Assembly: GCF_963924675.1 (NCBI RefSeq)
Contig: NC_089235.1
Span: forward strand, 54,957,520 to 55,021,519
Origin: Phocoena phocoena
Taxonomy: Eukaryota; Chordata; Mammalia; Artiodactyla; Phocoenidae
DNA length: 64,000 nt
Direction of reading: 5' to 3'
In this document: piece after piece, positions 23,341-35,956 of the stretch
Position numbering within the stretch: position 1 is the stretch's first letter
Layout: each line of letters begins with the position of its first letter
The notes under the pieces: model-generated
Told to the model about the DNA's origin: nothing
Database searches by the model: none
The model's input: the letters and a program-made list of their open reading frames with translations, nothing else
Program-made: the position numbers and the translations under genes

Positions 23341-25497
23341 ATTTTTTTCTTCCAGTTTTACTGAGGTATAGTTAACATACAGCACTGTATAAGTTTAAGG
23401 TTTACAGCATGATTGATTTGATTTACGTACATTATGAAGTGATTATCATAAGTTTATTTAGTGAACATCCATCATCACATATATATATAAAATTAAATAA
23501 ATAGAAAAAATTTACTTAGGATTTACTCTCTTAAAAACTTTCATAGATAACATAAAACAGTGTTGATTATATTGTACATTATATCACTAGTACTTATTTA
23601 TCTTATAATTGGAAGTTTGAACCTTTTGACTGCATTCACTCAACTCCTCTTCCCCCCAACCCCTGCCTCTGGTAACCATAAATCTGATCTATTTTTCTGT
23701 GAGTTTGTTTTTGAAGTATATTTGACCTACAACACTATGTTATTTCCTATTACACAACATAGTGATTTGGTTTTTCTATACATTTCAAAATGATCACCAT
23801 AATAAGTCTGTCATCTATATCAGCATAAAAAGATAATATATAATTATTGACTATATTCCCCAAAATGTACATTTCATACCTGTGACTCTTTTATTTTGTA
23901 ACTTAAATTTGTACCCCTTAATCTCCCTTACCTATTGCTCTTCTTCCTCCATCCTTTTCCCCTCTGGCAACCACCTGTGTGTTCTCTGTATCAATAATTA
24001 TGTTTCTGTTTTGTTCATTTGTTTTGTTTTTTAGATTCCACATTCAAGTGAAATCATACAGTATTTTTCTTCCTTCCTCTGTCTGACTTAGCTCATTTAG
24101 CATAATACCCTTGAGGTCTATCTGTGTTGTAACAAATGGCAAGGTTTAATTCTTTTATGGCTGAGTAATATTCCATTGTATCTATGTACCACATATTTTT
24201 TATCCATTCATCTATCTATGGACACTTAGGTTGCTTCCATGTCTTGGCTATTGTAAATAATGCTGCCATGAACATAGGGGTGCATATATCTTTTTGAATT
24301 AGTATTTCATTTTCCTTGGATAAATACCTAGGAGTGGAATTGCTGGATTATATGGTAGTTGTATTTTTAAATTTTGGAGGAGTCTCCATAATTTTTCCAT
24401 ACTGGCTGCACCAATTTACACCCTCACCAACAGTACACAAGGGTTTCCTTTTCTCCACATACTCACCAACAATTGTTATTTGTTGTCTTTTTGATAATAG
24501 CTATTCTGACAGGTGTGAGTTGATATCTCATTGTGGTTTTGGTATGCATTTCCCTGACAATAAGTGACTTTCAGAATATTTTCTTGTGCCTGTTGGCCAT
24601 TTGTATGTCTTCTTGAAAAAATGTCTATTCAGATCCTCTATCCATTTAGTTGGATTGTTTGTTTTTTTGACATTGAGTTATATGAGTTCTTTGTATAGTT
24701 TGGATATTAACCCCTTATTAGACATATTGTTTGCAAACATCTTCTGCCATTTAGTAGATGGCCTTTTCATTTTGTTGATAGTTTTCTTCACTGTGCAAAA
24801 GATTTTTAGTTTGATGTAGTTCCATTTGTATACTTTTGGCTTTGTTTCCCTTTCCTGAGAAGACTTATCCAAAAAAAAAATTACTAAGACCAATATGAAA
24901 GAGCATATTGCCTATGTTTTCTTCTAGAAGTTTTATGGATTCAGGTCTTACACTTAAGTCTTTAATCTATTTTGGATTTATTTTTGTGCACGGTGTGAGA
25001 GTAGTCAAGCTTGACTCTTTTGCATATAGCTATTCAGTTTTCCAAGCACCATTTATTGAAGTGGCTGTCTTTTTCCCTCTTTTGTATATTCATGCCCCCT
25101 TTTTTGTTGATTAATTGCCCATATAAGAAGAGATTTATTTCTGTGCTCTGTATTCTTTTCCATGAATCAATGTGTCTGTTTTTGTGCCAGTACCATACTG
25201 TTTTGCTTACTATAGCTCTGTATAGTCTGAAGTCAGGGAGCATGATACCTCCAGCTCTCTTCTTTTGCAAGTTTGTTTTCCCTATTCAAGGTCTTTTATA
25301 TTTTCATACAAATTTTAGAATTATTTGTTCTAGTTTTGTTTAAAATGCCACTGGTACTTTGTTAGGGATTGCAGTGAATCTATAGATTGCCTTGGGTACT
25401 ATGTTCATTTTAACAATATTAATTCTTCCAATCCATGAACATGGTATATCTTTCCATCTGTTTGCATCATCTTCGGTTTCCTTTATTGGTGTCTTAA
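23341..25497 (-). mobile_element. Older L1, 3' part (host of a nested L1)
   Basis: On the minus strand this is C-terminal ORF2 followed by a long 3' UTR ending at about 23341 ('ttactgaggtatagttaac' on plus). The 3' UTR carries several duplicated-looking T- and C-rich tracts. ORF2 peptides such as '[20 protein letters not shown]' and '[20 protein letters not shown]' are clear but broken by stops. The element is interrupted at 25497 by a younger L1 and resumes at about 31367. Confidence 0.85.
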
Positions 25498-25979
25498 TTT
25501 TTTTTTTAACATCTTTATTGGAGTACAATTGCTTTACAATGCTGTGTTAGTTGCTGCTTTATAACAAAGTGAATCGGCTATATGTATACATATATCCCAT
25601 ATCACCTCCCTCTTGCATCTCCCTCCCACACTCCCATCCCACCCCTCTAGGTGGTCACAAATCGAGCTGATCTGTGTGTGCTATGCGGCTGCTTCACACT
25701 AGCTATCTATTTTACAATTAGTAGTGTATATATATAAATGCCACTCTCTCCCTTGTTCCCAGGTTACCCTTCCCCCTCCCCGTGGTCTTAAGTCCACATT
25801 CTATGTCTGCATCTTTATTCCTGTCCTGCACCCAGGTTCTTCAGGACCACTTTTTTTTTTAGATTCCATATATATGTGTTAGCATACAGTATTTGTTTTT
25901 CTCTTTCTGACTTACTTCACTCTGTAGAACATATTCTAGGTCGATCCGCCTCCCTACAAATAACTCAGTTTTGTTCCTT

Positions 25980-28900
25980 TATATGGCTGAGTAATGTTCC
26001 ATTGTATATATGTGCCACATCTTCTCTATCCATTCATCTGTCAGTGGACACTTAGGTTGCTTCCATGTCCTGGCTATTGTAAATAGTACTGCAGTGAATA
26101 TTGTGGTACATGACTCTTTTTGAGTTATGGTTTTCTTGAGGTATATGCCCATTAGTGGGATTGCTGGGGCATATGGTAGTTCTATTTTTAGTTTTTTAAG
26201 GAACCTCCATACTGTTCTCCATAGTGGCTGTATCAATTTACATTCCCACCAACAGTGTAGGAGGGTTCCCTTTTCTCCACACCCACTTCAGCATTTATTA
26301 TTTGTAGATTTTTGATGGTGGCCATTGTGACTGGTGTGAGTTGATACCTCATTGTGGTTTTGATTTGAATTACTCAAATGATTAGTGATATTGAGCATCC
26401 TTTCATGTGTTTTTTGGCAATCTGTATATCTTCTTTGGAGAAATGTCTGTTTAGGTCTTCTGCCCATTTTTGGATTGGGTGGTTTAATTTTATGATATTG
26501 AGCTGCATGAGCGGCTTGTATATTTTGGAGATTAATCCTTTGACAGTTGCTTCATTTGCAAATATTTTCTCCCATTCTAATGGTTCTCTTTTTGTCTTGT
26601 TTATGGTTTCCTTTGCTGTGCAAGAACTTTTAAGTTTCATTAGGTCCCATTTGTTTATTTTTGTTTTTATTTCCATTTCTCTAGGAAGTGGGTCAAAATG
26701 ATCTTGCTGTGATTTATGTCATAGAGTATTCTGCCTATGTTTTCCTCTAAGAGTTTTATAGTGTCTGGCCTTACAATTAGGTCTCTAATCCATTTTGAGT
26801 TCATTTTCATTTTTGTGTATGGTGTAAGGGAGTGTTCTAATTTCATTCTTTTACATGTAGCTGTCCAGTTCTCCCAGCACCACTTATTGAAGAGACTGTC
26901 TTTTCTCCATTGTATATTCTTGCCTCCTTTATCAAAGATAAGGTGACCATATGTGCATGGGTTTATCTCTGGGCTTTCTATTCTGTTCCATTGATCTATC
27001 TTTCTCTTTTTGGTGCCAGTACCATACTGTCTTGATTACTGTAGGTTTGTAGTACAGTCTGATGTCAGGAAGCCTGATTCCTCCAGCTCCATTTTTCTTT
27101 CTCAAGATTGCTTTAACTATTCAGGGTCTTTTTTGTTTCCATACAAATTGTGAAATTTTTTGTTCTAGTTCTGTGAAAAATACCAGTAGTAGTTTGATAG
27201 GGATTGCATTGAATCTGTAGATTGCTTTGGGTAGTAGAGTCATTTTTACAATGTCAATTCTTGCAATCCAAGAACATGGTATATCTCTCCATCTGTTTGT
27301 ATCATCTTTAATTTCTTTCACCAGAGTCTTATACTTTCTTCATATGGGTCTTTTTTCCCCTTAGGTAGGTTTATTCCTAGGTATTTTATTCTTTTGGTTG
27401 CAGGCATAAATGTGAGGGTTTCCTTAATTTCTCTTTCAGATTTTTCATCATTAGTGTATAGGAATGCAAGAGATGTCTGTGCATTAATTTTGTATCCTGC
27501 TACTTTACCAAATTCATTGATTAGCTCTAGTAGTTTTCTGGTAACATCTTTAGGATTCCCTATGTATACTATCATGTCATCTGCAAACAGTGACAGTGTT
27601 ACTTCTTCCTTTCCAATTTATTTCTTTTTCCTTTTATTTCTTTTTCTTCTCTGATTACCATGGGTAATCCAAAACTATTTGAATAATAGTGGTGGAAGTA
27701 GACAACCTTATCTTGTTCCTGATCTTAGAGGAAATTCTTTCAGTTTTTCACCTTTAGCAATGATATTTGCTGTGGGTTTGTCATATATGGCCTTTATTAT
27801 GTTGAGGTAAGTTCCCTCTATTCCTACTTTCTGGAGAGTTTTTAATCATAAATTGGTGTTAAATTTTGTCAAAAGCTTTTTCTGCATCTATTGAAATGAT
27901 CATATGGTTTTTATTCTTCAATTTGTTAATACGGTTTATCACAGTGATTGATTTGTGTATATTGAAGAATCCTTGCATTCCTGGATTAAACCCCACTTGA
28001 TCATGGTGTATGATCCTTTTAATGTGCTGTTGGATTCTGTTTGCTAGTATTTTGTTGAGGATTTTTACATCTATGTTCATTAGTGATATTGGCCTGTAGC
28101 TTTCTTTTTTTGTGACATCCCTGTCTGGTTTTGATATCAGGGTTATGATGAGCTCATAGAATGAGTTTGGGTGTGTTCCTCCCTCTGCTATATTTTGGAA
28201 GAGTTTGAGAAGGATAGGTGTCAGCTCTTCTCTAAATGTTTGATAGAATTCGCTGTGAAGCCATCTGGTCCTGGGCTTTTGTTTGTTGGAAGATTTTTAG
28301 TCACAGTCTCAATTTCAGTGCTTGTGATTGGTCTGTTTATATTTTGTTTTTCTTCCTGGTTCTGTATCAGAAGGTTGTGCTTTTCTAAGAATGTGTCCTT
28401 TTCTTCCAGGTTGTCCATTTTTTTAGCATACAGTTGCTTGTAGTAATCTCTCATGATCCTTTGTGTTTCTGCACTGTCAGTTGTTACTTCTCCTTTTTCA
28501 TTTCTAATTCGGTTGATTTAAGTCTTCTCCTTTTTTTTCTTGATGAGTCTGTCTAATGGTTTATCAATTTTGTTTATCTTCTCTAAGAACCAGCTTTTAG
28601 TTTTATTGGTCTTTGCTATCGTTTCCTTCATTTCTTTTTCATTTATTTCTGATCTGATCTTTATGATTTTTTTCCTTCTGCTAACTTTTGGGTTTTTTTT
28701 TCCTCTTTCTCTAATTGCTTTAGGTGTAAGGTTAGGTTGTTTATTTGAGATGTTTCTTGTTTCTTAAGGTAGGATTGTATTGCTACTAACTTCCCTCTTA
28801 GAACTGCTTTTGCTTCATCCCATACGTTTTGGGTCTTCCTGTTTTCATTGTCATTTGTTTCTAGGGATTTTTTTGATTTACTCTTTGATTTCTTCAGTGA

Positions 28901-29540
28901 TCTCTTGGTTATTTAGTAGTGTATTGTTTAGCCTCCATGTGTTTGTATTTCTTACAGTTTTTTTCCTGTAATTCATACCTGGTCTCTTAGCATTGTGGTC
29001 GGAAAAGATACATGATATGATGTCAATTTTCTTACATTAACCAAGGCTTGATTTGTGACCCAAGATATGGTCTATCCTGGAGAATGTTCCGTGAGCACTT
29101 GAGAAGAAAGTGTATTCTGTTGTATTAGGATGGAATGTCCTATAAATATCAATTAAGTCCATCTTGTTTAATGTATCATTTAAAGCTTGTGTTTCCTTAT
29201 TTATTTTCATTTTGGTTGATCTGTCTATTGGTGAAATTGTGGTGTTAAAGTCCCCTACTATTATTGTGTTACTGTCAGTTTCCCCTTTTATGGCTGTTAG
29301 CATTTTCCTTATGTATAGAGGTGCTCTTATGTTGGGTGCATAAATATTTACAATTGTTATATCTTCTTCTTGGATTGATTCATTGATCATTATGTAGTGT
29401 CCTTCTTTGTCTCTTGTAATAGTCTTTATTTTAAAGTCTATTTTGTCTGATATGAGTATTGGTACTCCAGCTTTCTTTTGATTTCCATTTGCATTTACCA
29501 TTTTCTTAATTGTTTTGGGTTTGTTTTTGTAGGTCTTTTC
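25980..29540 (-). pseudogene. L1 ORF2 remnant (endonuclease-reverse transcriptase)
   Basis: ORF2p normally nicks target DNA and copies L1 RNA there. Here it survives only as frame pieces. The longest is a 154-codon piece at 29037-29501 that covers most of the endonuclease domain and keeps the motifs VGDFNT and SRIDHILGHK. The reverse transcriptase follows in broken pieces: '[11 protein letters not shown]' near 28250, 'DAEKAFDKI' near 27870, and the catalytic FADD at 27576-27587, which is intact. C-terminal pieces include '[17 protein letters not shown]'. Stops and frameshifts between pieces rule out a working protein. Confidence 0.85.
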
Positions 29541-29559
29541 CTTCTCTTGTGTTTCCTGC

Positions 29560-30430
29560 CTAGAGACGTTCCTTTAGCATTTGCTGTAAAGCTCGTTTTG
29601 TGGTGCTGAATTCTCTTAGCTTTTGCTTGCCTGTAAAGTTTTTAATTTCTCTGTCAAATCTGAATGAGATCCTTGCTGGGTAGAGTAATCTTGGTTGTAG
29701 GTTTTTCTCTTTCATCACTTTAAATATGTCCTGTCATTCCTTTCTGGCTTGCAGAGTTTCTGCTGAAAGATCAGCTGTTAAGCTTATGGGGATTCACTTG
29801 TATGTTATTTGTTGCTTTTCCCTTGTGGCTTTTAATATTTTTTCTTTGTATTTACTTTTTGATAGCTTGATTAGTATGTTTCTTGGTGTGTTTTCCTTGG
29901 ATTTATCCTGTATGGGACTCTCTGGTTTTCCTGGAATTGATTGACTATTTCCTTTCCCATATTAGGGAAGTTTTAAACTATAAACTCTTCCAATATTTTC
30001 TCAGTCTCTTTCTTTTTCTCTTCTCTGGGACCCCTATAATTCGAATGTTGGTGCCTTTAATGTTGTGCAAAACGTATCTGAGACTGTCCTCAATTTTCAT
30101 TCTTTTTTCTTTATTCTCCTCTGTGGTAGTTATTTCCACTATTTTATCTTCCAGATCACTTATCAGTTCTTCTGCCTCAGTTATTCTGCTATTGATTCCT
30201 TCTAGAGAATTTAAAATTTTATTTATTGTGTTATTCATCACTGTTTGTTTTTGCTCATTAGTTCTTCCAGGTTCTTATTAAATGTTTCTTGTATTTTCTC
30301 CATTCTATTTCTAAGATTTTAGATCATCTTTACTATCATTATTCTGAATTCTTTTTCAGGTAGACTGCCTATGTCTTCTTCATTTGTTTGGTCTGGTGAG
30401 TTTTTACCGTGCTCCATCATCTGCTGCATA
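29560..30430 (-). pseudogene. L1 ORF1 remnant (RNA-binding chaperone)
   Basis: ORF1p normally coats L1 RNA as a trimer. A coiled-coil piece lies at 29978-30241, with heptad-like spacing in ITEAEELISDLEDKI, followed by 'LHNIKGTNIRIIGVPE' at the start of the RNA-recognition domain. The C-terminal domain continues to about 29560 in other frames, with stops. The start is likely near 30419-30430 in a methionine-rich context, and in-frame stops follow soon after. Confidence 0.78.
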
Positions 30431-31095
30431 TTTCTCTGTCTTCTTATTCTGCTTAACTTACTGCATCTGGGGTCTCCTTTTCACAGGCTGCAAGTTCGTA
30501 GTTCCCATTGTTTTTGGTGTCTGCCCCCAGTAGCTAAGGTTGGTTCAGTGGGTTTTGTAGGCTTCCTGGTGGAGGAGACTGGTGCCTGTGTTCTGGTGGA
30601 TGAGACTGGATCTTGCCTTTCTGGCGGGCAGGACTACATCCAGTGGTGTGTTTTAGGGTGTCTGTGACCTTAATATGATTTTAGGAAGCCTCTCTGCTAA
30701 TGGGTAGGGTTGTGTTCCTGTCTTGCTAGTTGTTTGGCATAATGTGTCCAGCACTGGAGCTTGCTGGCCTTGGTGTGTCCAGTGGGGCTGGGTCTTAACA
30801 TTGAGGCAAAGATCTCTCAGAGAACTCTCACTGATTGATATTACATGGGGCTGGGAGGTCTTTGGTGGTCCAATGTCATGAACTCAGCTCTCCCACCTCA
30901 GAGCCTCAGGCCTAACAGCTGGCAGAGCACTAAGACCCTGTCAACCACGTGGCTTTTGGGAAGTCTGAGGTCTTCTGTCAGTGTTCAGTAGGTGTTCTGT
31001 AGGAGTTGTTCCACATGTAGATGTATTTTTGATGTATTTGTGGGGAGGAAGGTGAGCTCCAAGTGTTACTCCTCTGCCATCTTGAAGGCCCTCTA

Positions 31096-31366
31096 TCTTC
31101 ACACCTCCTGTTCCTAGAGGGTCCACATTTCATCTGGATAAAGGTGATATGCCTGAAGTGTATCTCACTGCCAGAAGGTTAATTCTTCTTTGGAAGAGAG
31201 CACCATCATCCAGAGTCTTAAAATTTTGTAAAGTTGTACAGCACAGGTAACTCTGCTCAATATTCTGTAATAACCTCACAGAGTGGTAGAGCCAAGGCCA
31301 AACCTCTCAGTGCAGAAATGGGTTTGGTCTCCTCTCTCTCTCCCTGCCACTCCCCACCCCGCAAAC
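31096..31366. other. Extra segment between the L1 5' UTR and the resumed host L1
   Basis: These 271 bp lie between the apparent 5' end of the nested L1 and the point where the older L1 resumes. Positions of about 31222-31262 resemble an L1 3' UTR block on the plus strand ('tacagcacaggtaactctgctcaatattctgtaataacc'). The rest is not recognised. It could be upstream 5' UTR, a template-switch addition, or a separate insertion. Confidence 0.55.
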
Positions 31367-31545
31367 TGTTGTCTTCGTTTTCTGAGTACACGTCATTTAC
31401 CTCCTTAGCTAGATGTATTCCTAGGTATTTTTTTTTGATGGGGTTGTAAATGGGATTATGTTCTTAATTTTTCCTTCTGATAATTTGTTGTTAGTATATA
31501 GAATGCAACATATTTCTGCATGTTAAATTTGCAACTTTATTGATG
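31367..31545 (-). mobile_element. Older L1, continuation after the nested insertion
   Basis: The sequence resumes the ORF2 region just after the reverse transcriptase catalytic block of the older L1: 'gttttctgagtacacgtcatttacctcc', 'gatgtattcctaggtatttt', 'gtaaatgggattatgttctt'. It stops at about 31545 where ERV-L sequence starts. Confidence 0.8.
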
Positions 31546-31559
31546 AGTACTTCCTCCAT

Positions 31560-34500
31560 CTTTAATTTTAAGTTTCCCTAACCTTTAACAACCAACTCTG
31601 CAAATCTTCATGCCTTAGTTGATGGTGTGACTCAAACCTTGCTTCCTTCTTAATCTAGAATTGATGCACAAGTACATTCACAGTGTTAGTAGGACAAAGG
31701 GGTATGCTCAAGTAATTTACCTGGTTTCCACACATATTCCATCCCAGTGTTTGAAAGGATCTCTCTCACCTCCTGGTGATTACAGTCAGCTGCCATCTCA
31801 GGATGATGACTCCTCTTCACTTCTGCTGTTCTCTGTACATAATGATTCCAAAGTGCATCTGAGGCAGCTATGGTATAAAGCTCAATAGGACCTTTGCTAA
31901 TCTCCAGGCAAGTGAGTACTTGATTTGTAAACTAGGACTAACGAATCCACAGAGCCCTGATTTTTATGGACAGAAACCCCCCAGATCCCAGTGGATCATT
32001 TGGAGTGATGGTAAGAAGACCACTCGTGTTTTACCCATTGCTTCCCAGACTCACATATTCTTCCTTTTGGGGTCTCAGACCCATATAGAAGTCTCTAGTT
32101 TAATGCATATACTGCATCTGGAAGGATAGCATCCTGTACTTTCAAAGTATTCCCTCTGAGAGGGAGCTTCAGGTGTGCCTTTAGAAAGAAATTCCAGCAT
32201 TCTGTGAAACTGGCTATTTCTGGATGTTGAGGTATGTGATACAAGTAGTTTATCCCAAGGTGATAGACCCATTTCATCACCATCTCTGCTGTGAAGTTGG
32301 ACATTCATAGCAGCAGTACCAAAACTGGCCTTGGAAAATAAGAATCTATCCTACTGGATCTATGCATAGCTTCCATCACGGCCATCATGACCACTAATTT
32401 TTTTTTTTCTTGCTGTACACAGGCCTCTCACTGTTGTGGCCTCTCCCGTTGTGGAGCACAGGCTCCGGTTGCACAGGCTCAGCAGCCATGGCTCACGGGC
32501 CCAGCCGCTCCGCGGCATGATGGCCACTCATTTTTTGTATCCATGATTCCCATTCCAGAGTAGCCAGTAGTGAAGTGACTACTATCAACTGATTAAATAA
32601 CTTGTATACTGGATTATTCAGTGCTTCTTCATTGGTGAATGCTTCCTCATAGGTATTAATGTGTGGTACAATAATCTTAACACTTCACTGCCATTGTCAT
32701 CCATCCATTCCTGTGCATCTTTCCACCAAGATTGCCTTTTCTCCCATCTTCAATACTTTTTTTTGCAAACTCCCAACCAAAAGCCCAGGACATTTGTTGA
32801 TACCTAAGAATTTATATATTCTCACTTTGGGCCACTTTCTTCTCAAACAGTGTGAATGACCAAATGAACCACTTATAACTCTTCACATTCAGAAGATTTT
32901 CCCTCTCTATTCTCTTTTAAGAAAAGGTCTGAATGTACCCATAATGAAATCGTTGGTAATATTTCAGCTTGTAACCAGTTACAGTGTGAACCAAACATAA
33001 AGCTCAGGCAATTTCTTCCTCCTTCATCTAGTTGTATATCCTCCACTCCTATGCCAGTAGCTATAGCTCTGAGCTAGGGGAGGGACACTGCTGCACTTAT
33101 GGTGGGTGACAGAGTTGTTTGGGCTATATACTCAGGCAGCTAATTTGTGCTCTCTGGTCCTGCTTGGGCTTAATGTGATATTTTCATGATATGATGGACT
33201 GCTTCTGGGCTCATCCTACTTTGTGATTTGACAGATTAACAGAACCCAACTCAAAACAGGTAGTTTCAGAAATGAGCCTATTTGCTTTCCATGGTCAAGG
33301 GTTTAATCTCTTCCAGAAGAGCTCAGTATCTTATAAGAGCTACTTTACAAACTGTGTAATACTATTCTGTGATGAATGGTCTTGTTCCAGCATCCAAGAG
33401 GGCTGCATTTGTATTCTACCTCTAGGACTTGCCATAAGTTCCATATTGCATCTTTTCCTACCACTGAAACCTCCCACACCATAGGATCTGCCAAAATATA
33501 TGGCACAGGGTCAGAGTTGCTTGCATCACTGTTTCAATCTACTGCAGAGCTTAATCTTAAACCTGGCCCTGCACAAAGCTGACTTCCATGTCACATAGGA
33601 AATAGGACAGATCAGTATTCCTAAATTGAAAAGGTCTAGGTTCATAAATTTTCCATGGTCCATGAATCTTCATAGAATATATGTCTCACCATCTGGAGAG
33701 CATGTGTTTAAAGGTCTTTCACATACAAGCTACCTCTTGCTTATATTATCCAATCAGCATGATGTCATTTATGTAACGGATCAGTATGATATTCTGTAGG
33801 ATGTTCAGGTGATCCAGATCTCTTTGGAATATATAATGACAGAGAGTGGGGACATGAACATAGCACTGAGGCAAAAGTGTAAATGAATATTGTTGACTAT
33901 CTCACATGACTAGAGTTTCTTATACTCATTTCTCACTGAAATGGAGAAGAATACATTTGTGAAACCAAGGGCCACATATCTTATGTATGAAGTTTTATTA
34001 ATCTGCTCTAGCAAAGATGACATATTTACCCCTGAAGCTGTGATCAGTATGTGACTTGGTTAAGGTTTCAGTAGTCTATAATCATTTTACAAGTTTTTAT
34101 CCAGTTTCTAAAAGGGTCAGACTAGTTAGTTAAATTGAGATATAATAGGAACTAAACCCCTACGTCTTTTAGATATTTATATCTTTAACAGTGACACCAA
34201 TCTATTATCCTGCCAGGGATGCTATACTAATTTTTACGGATTATTTCAGCTTAGGTGATGGACTGTTTCTGAGGTTGCCACATGGCTTATTCTGTAAGCC
34301 AAACAACCTAACATCAGGCTATTTCAAATGACAAATATTCCAATTATACAGACAGGGATTGGGATAATTATCATTGGGTAGGTCTGCAGAACCATTGTGC
34401 ACACTGTAAACTGTAATTTAGTCAAGTCTTCATTTATTGCATGAAACCTGTAAGCCCTCACCCTGAGAAAGGGAGTTACTATGATGCTTTATGTTTCTAG

Positions 34501-34720
34501 GTATCAATGTCAGTACAGTTCTTATGTTTAATAGTCTTTAAAATGTCTGAATAGTTTCCTTATCCAGGGCACGGTTGCTTATGTAAATGGTCATAGATCC
34601 CCTTAGGGGAAGAATCATCATGGTATATACTGGCCACATAGTTGCAGGTTCTTTATTCTAGGGACCTGGACACCTCTTTAGTGAGTGGGCTCCAGGTCTG
34701 AAAACTGGTTTAAGTTTAAC
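31560..34720 (-). mobile_element. ERV-L (class III endogenous retrovirus) internal relic, protease-polymerase part
   Basis: Read on the minus strand, the order is protease/5' pol (about 34700-34450), reverse transcriptase (about 34150-33650), then RNase H and integrase regions (about 33300-31600). Many stretches match the ERV-L pol pattern, for example the rc of 'agcatgatgtcatttatgtaac' at the catalytic motif. There the expected Y-x-D-D reads Y-I-N-D (33764-33775). Stops and frameshifts are frequent, and no gag, env or LTR is evident. It is an old, dead fragment interrupted by a SINE at 32400-32519. Confidence 0.78.
32400..32519 (-). mobile_element. 5'-truncated CHR-type SINE
   Basis: On plus it runs from a T run through 'aggcctctcactgttgtggcc' to CAGCCGCTCCGCGGCATG. 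The tRNA-derived head with the A and B boxes is absent. Imperfect target duplications flank it (ATGACCACTAATTT at 32387-32400, ATGGCCACTCATTT at about 32520-32533), so the truncation probably happened during insertion. It interrupts the ERV-L relic. Confidence 0.8.
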
Positions 34721-34861
34721 TAAATAAGGGGATTGCAACTTTTTATTGGAGAAACTGTACTTTTCATCTTAATCCTCCATTCTTTCATCTTTTTCTTCTT
34801 TTTTGCTTGTATAAAAGATGAATAAAATTAATACACCTCTAGCAAGAATGATCAAGGAAAA

Positions 34862-34882
34862 GAGACACAAAGAGGGAGGAAA

Positions 34883-34913
<31 letters not shown>

Positions 34914-34916
34914 AAG
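34862..34916 (+). repeat. GA-rich simple repeat
   Basis: A purine-rich tract with GAGACA/GAGAGA units inside old L1 sequence. Confidence 0.6.
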
Positions 34917-35956
34917 GAACACAAGTCAGTCCAAAATATCAAAGTGAAGGAGGAGACATCACTACCACCACTGAACGCTGCAAACATTAAACTATAATTC
35001 AGGAATATCATAAACCACGTTATAGCTATAAATATGAAAATTATAATGATATAAGCAAATTTTTTACAGGAAAAGATATACCAAAGCTTTCCTCAAATGA
35101 AAAATAGAAATGGAATTTTCTATTTAACAACTCTTCAATAAAGAAAATTCCACGTTCACATGGATTAACTAACGAATTCTACCAGCATTTAAGGAAGACA
35201 TGCTATGCCTCCTTCACAAACTATTTCAGGAAATAGAAGGTGAGAGAACAATTTCTAACTTATTTTATGAGAGCAGCATCTCCCTGATACTAAAACCAGT
35301 GAAACACTTTACAAAGAAATAATTTTACAGACCAATATTTCTCATGAATATAGGTACATAAAGTATCAACAAAATTTTATCACATAGAATTCAGCTGCAT
35401 ATAGAGAATGTCATGACCCAGTGGGATTTATCCTGAGAACTAAACATTACTACAACATTTGAAAATCAATCAAAGTAATTGATTATGAAACACAAAAAGA
35501 AAAAAACAATTCATGTAAATATATGACAAAAATAATTAGACAAAATTTAAAATGCAATCATTATAAAAACTTCCAGCAAACTAAGAATAAAGGAGCTTTC
35601 TCAACCTGACAAAAGGTATCTAAGAAAACCTTTAGGTAACATCATACTTACTGGTAAAAGACAAAATGTTTTCTATCTATGATTAGAAACAAGGCAAAAG
35701 TGTCTGCCCACTTCATTTCTATGCAATAGCATATGGAGGTCCTAGCAAGTGCAATGACACAAAATAATAATAATAATACAAATATGAATAAATAGCAGAT
35801 TTGGATGAGGAAGAAATAAAACTGTATATTAATCTATATATTTTGTGTTTAAGTCCTATCCAAAATAAATGAGAACCTTTCAAAATTATTTAATAAAACA
35901 AAAAAAAATTTTTTTCAAGGGATTCTTAGAGAATGCTTATCTTTTTTAAAAATTTT

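Larger units (their letters stand above)
25498..31095 (-). mobile_element. Near full-length, inactive artiodactyl-type L1 nested in an older L1
   Basis: It lies in minus orientation: poly(A) as a 10-T run at 25498-25507, 3' UTR to about 25975, ORF2 about 25980-29540, ORF1 about 29560-30430, and 5' UTR to about 31095. The 5' UTR starts with a pattern close to 'caagatggcagaggagtaa', typical of L1 5' ends. Total is about 5.6 kb. The flanks resume the older L1 on each side, with a diverged target duplication (TTGGTGTCTT left, CTGTTGTCTT right). Both ORFs are broken by many stops and frameshifts, so the element cannot move. Confidence 0.87.

Noticed and set aside
29037..29501. 154-codon frame as a possible domesticated endonuclease
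   Set aside because: It is the endonuclease part of a nested, otherwise broken L1 ORF2. Neighbouring domains continue in other frames, and nothing suggests separate use.
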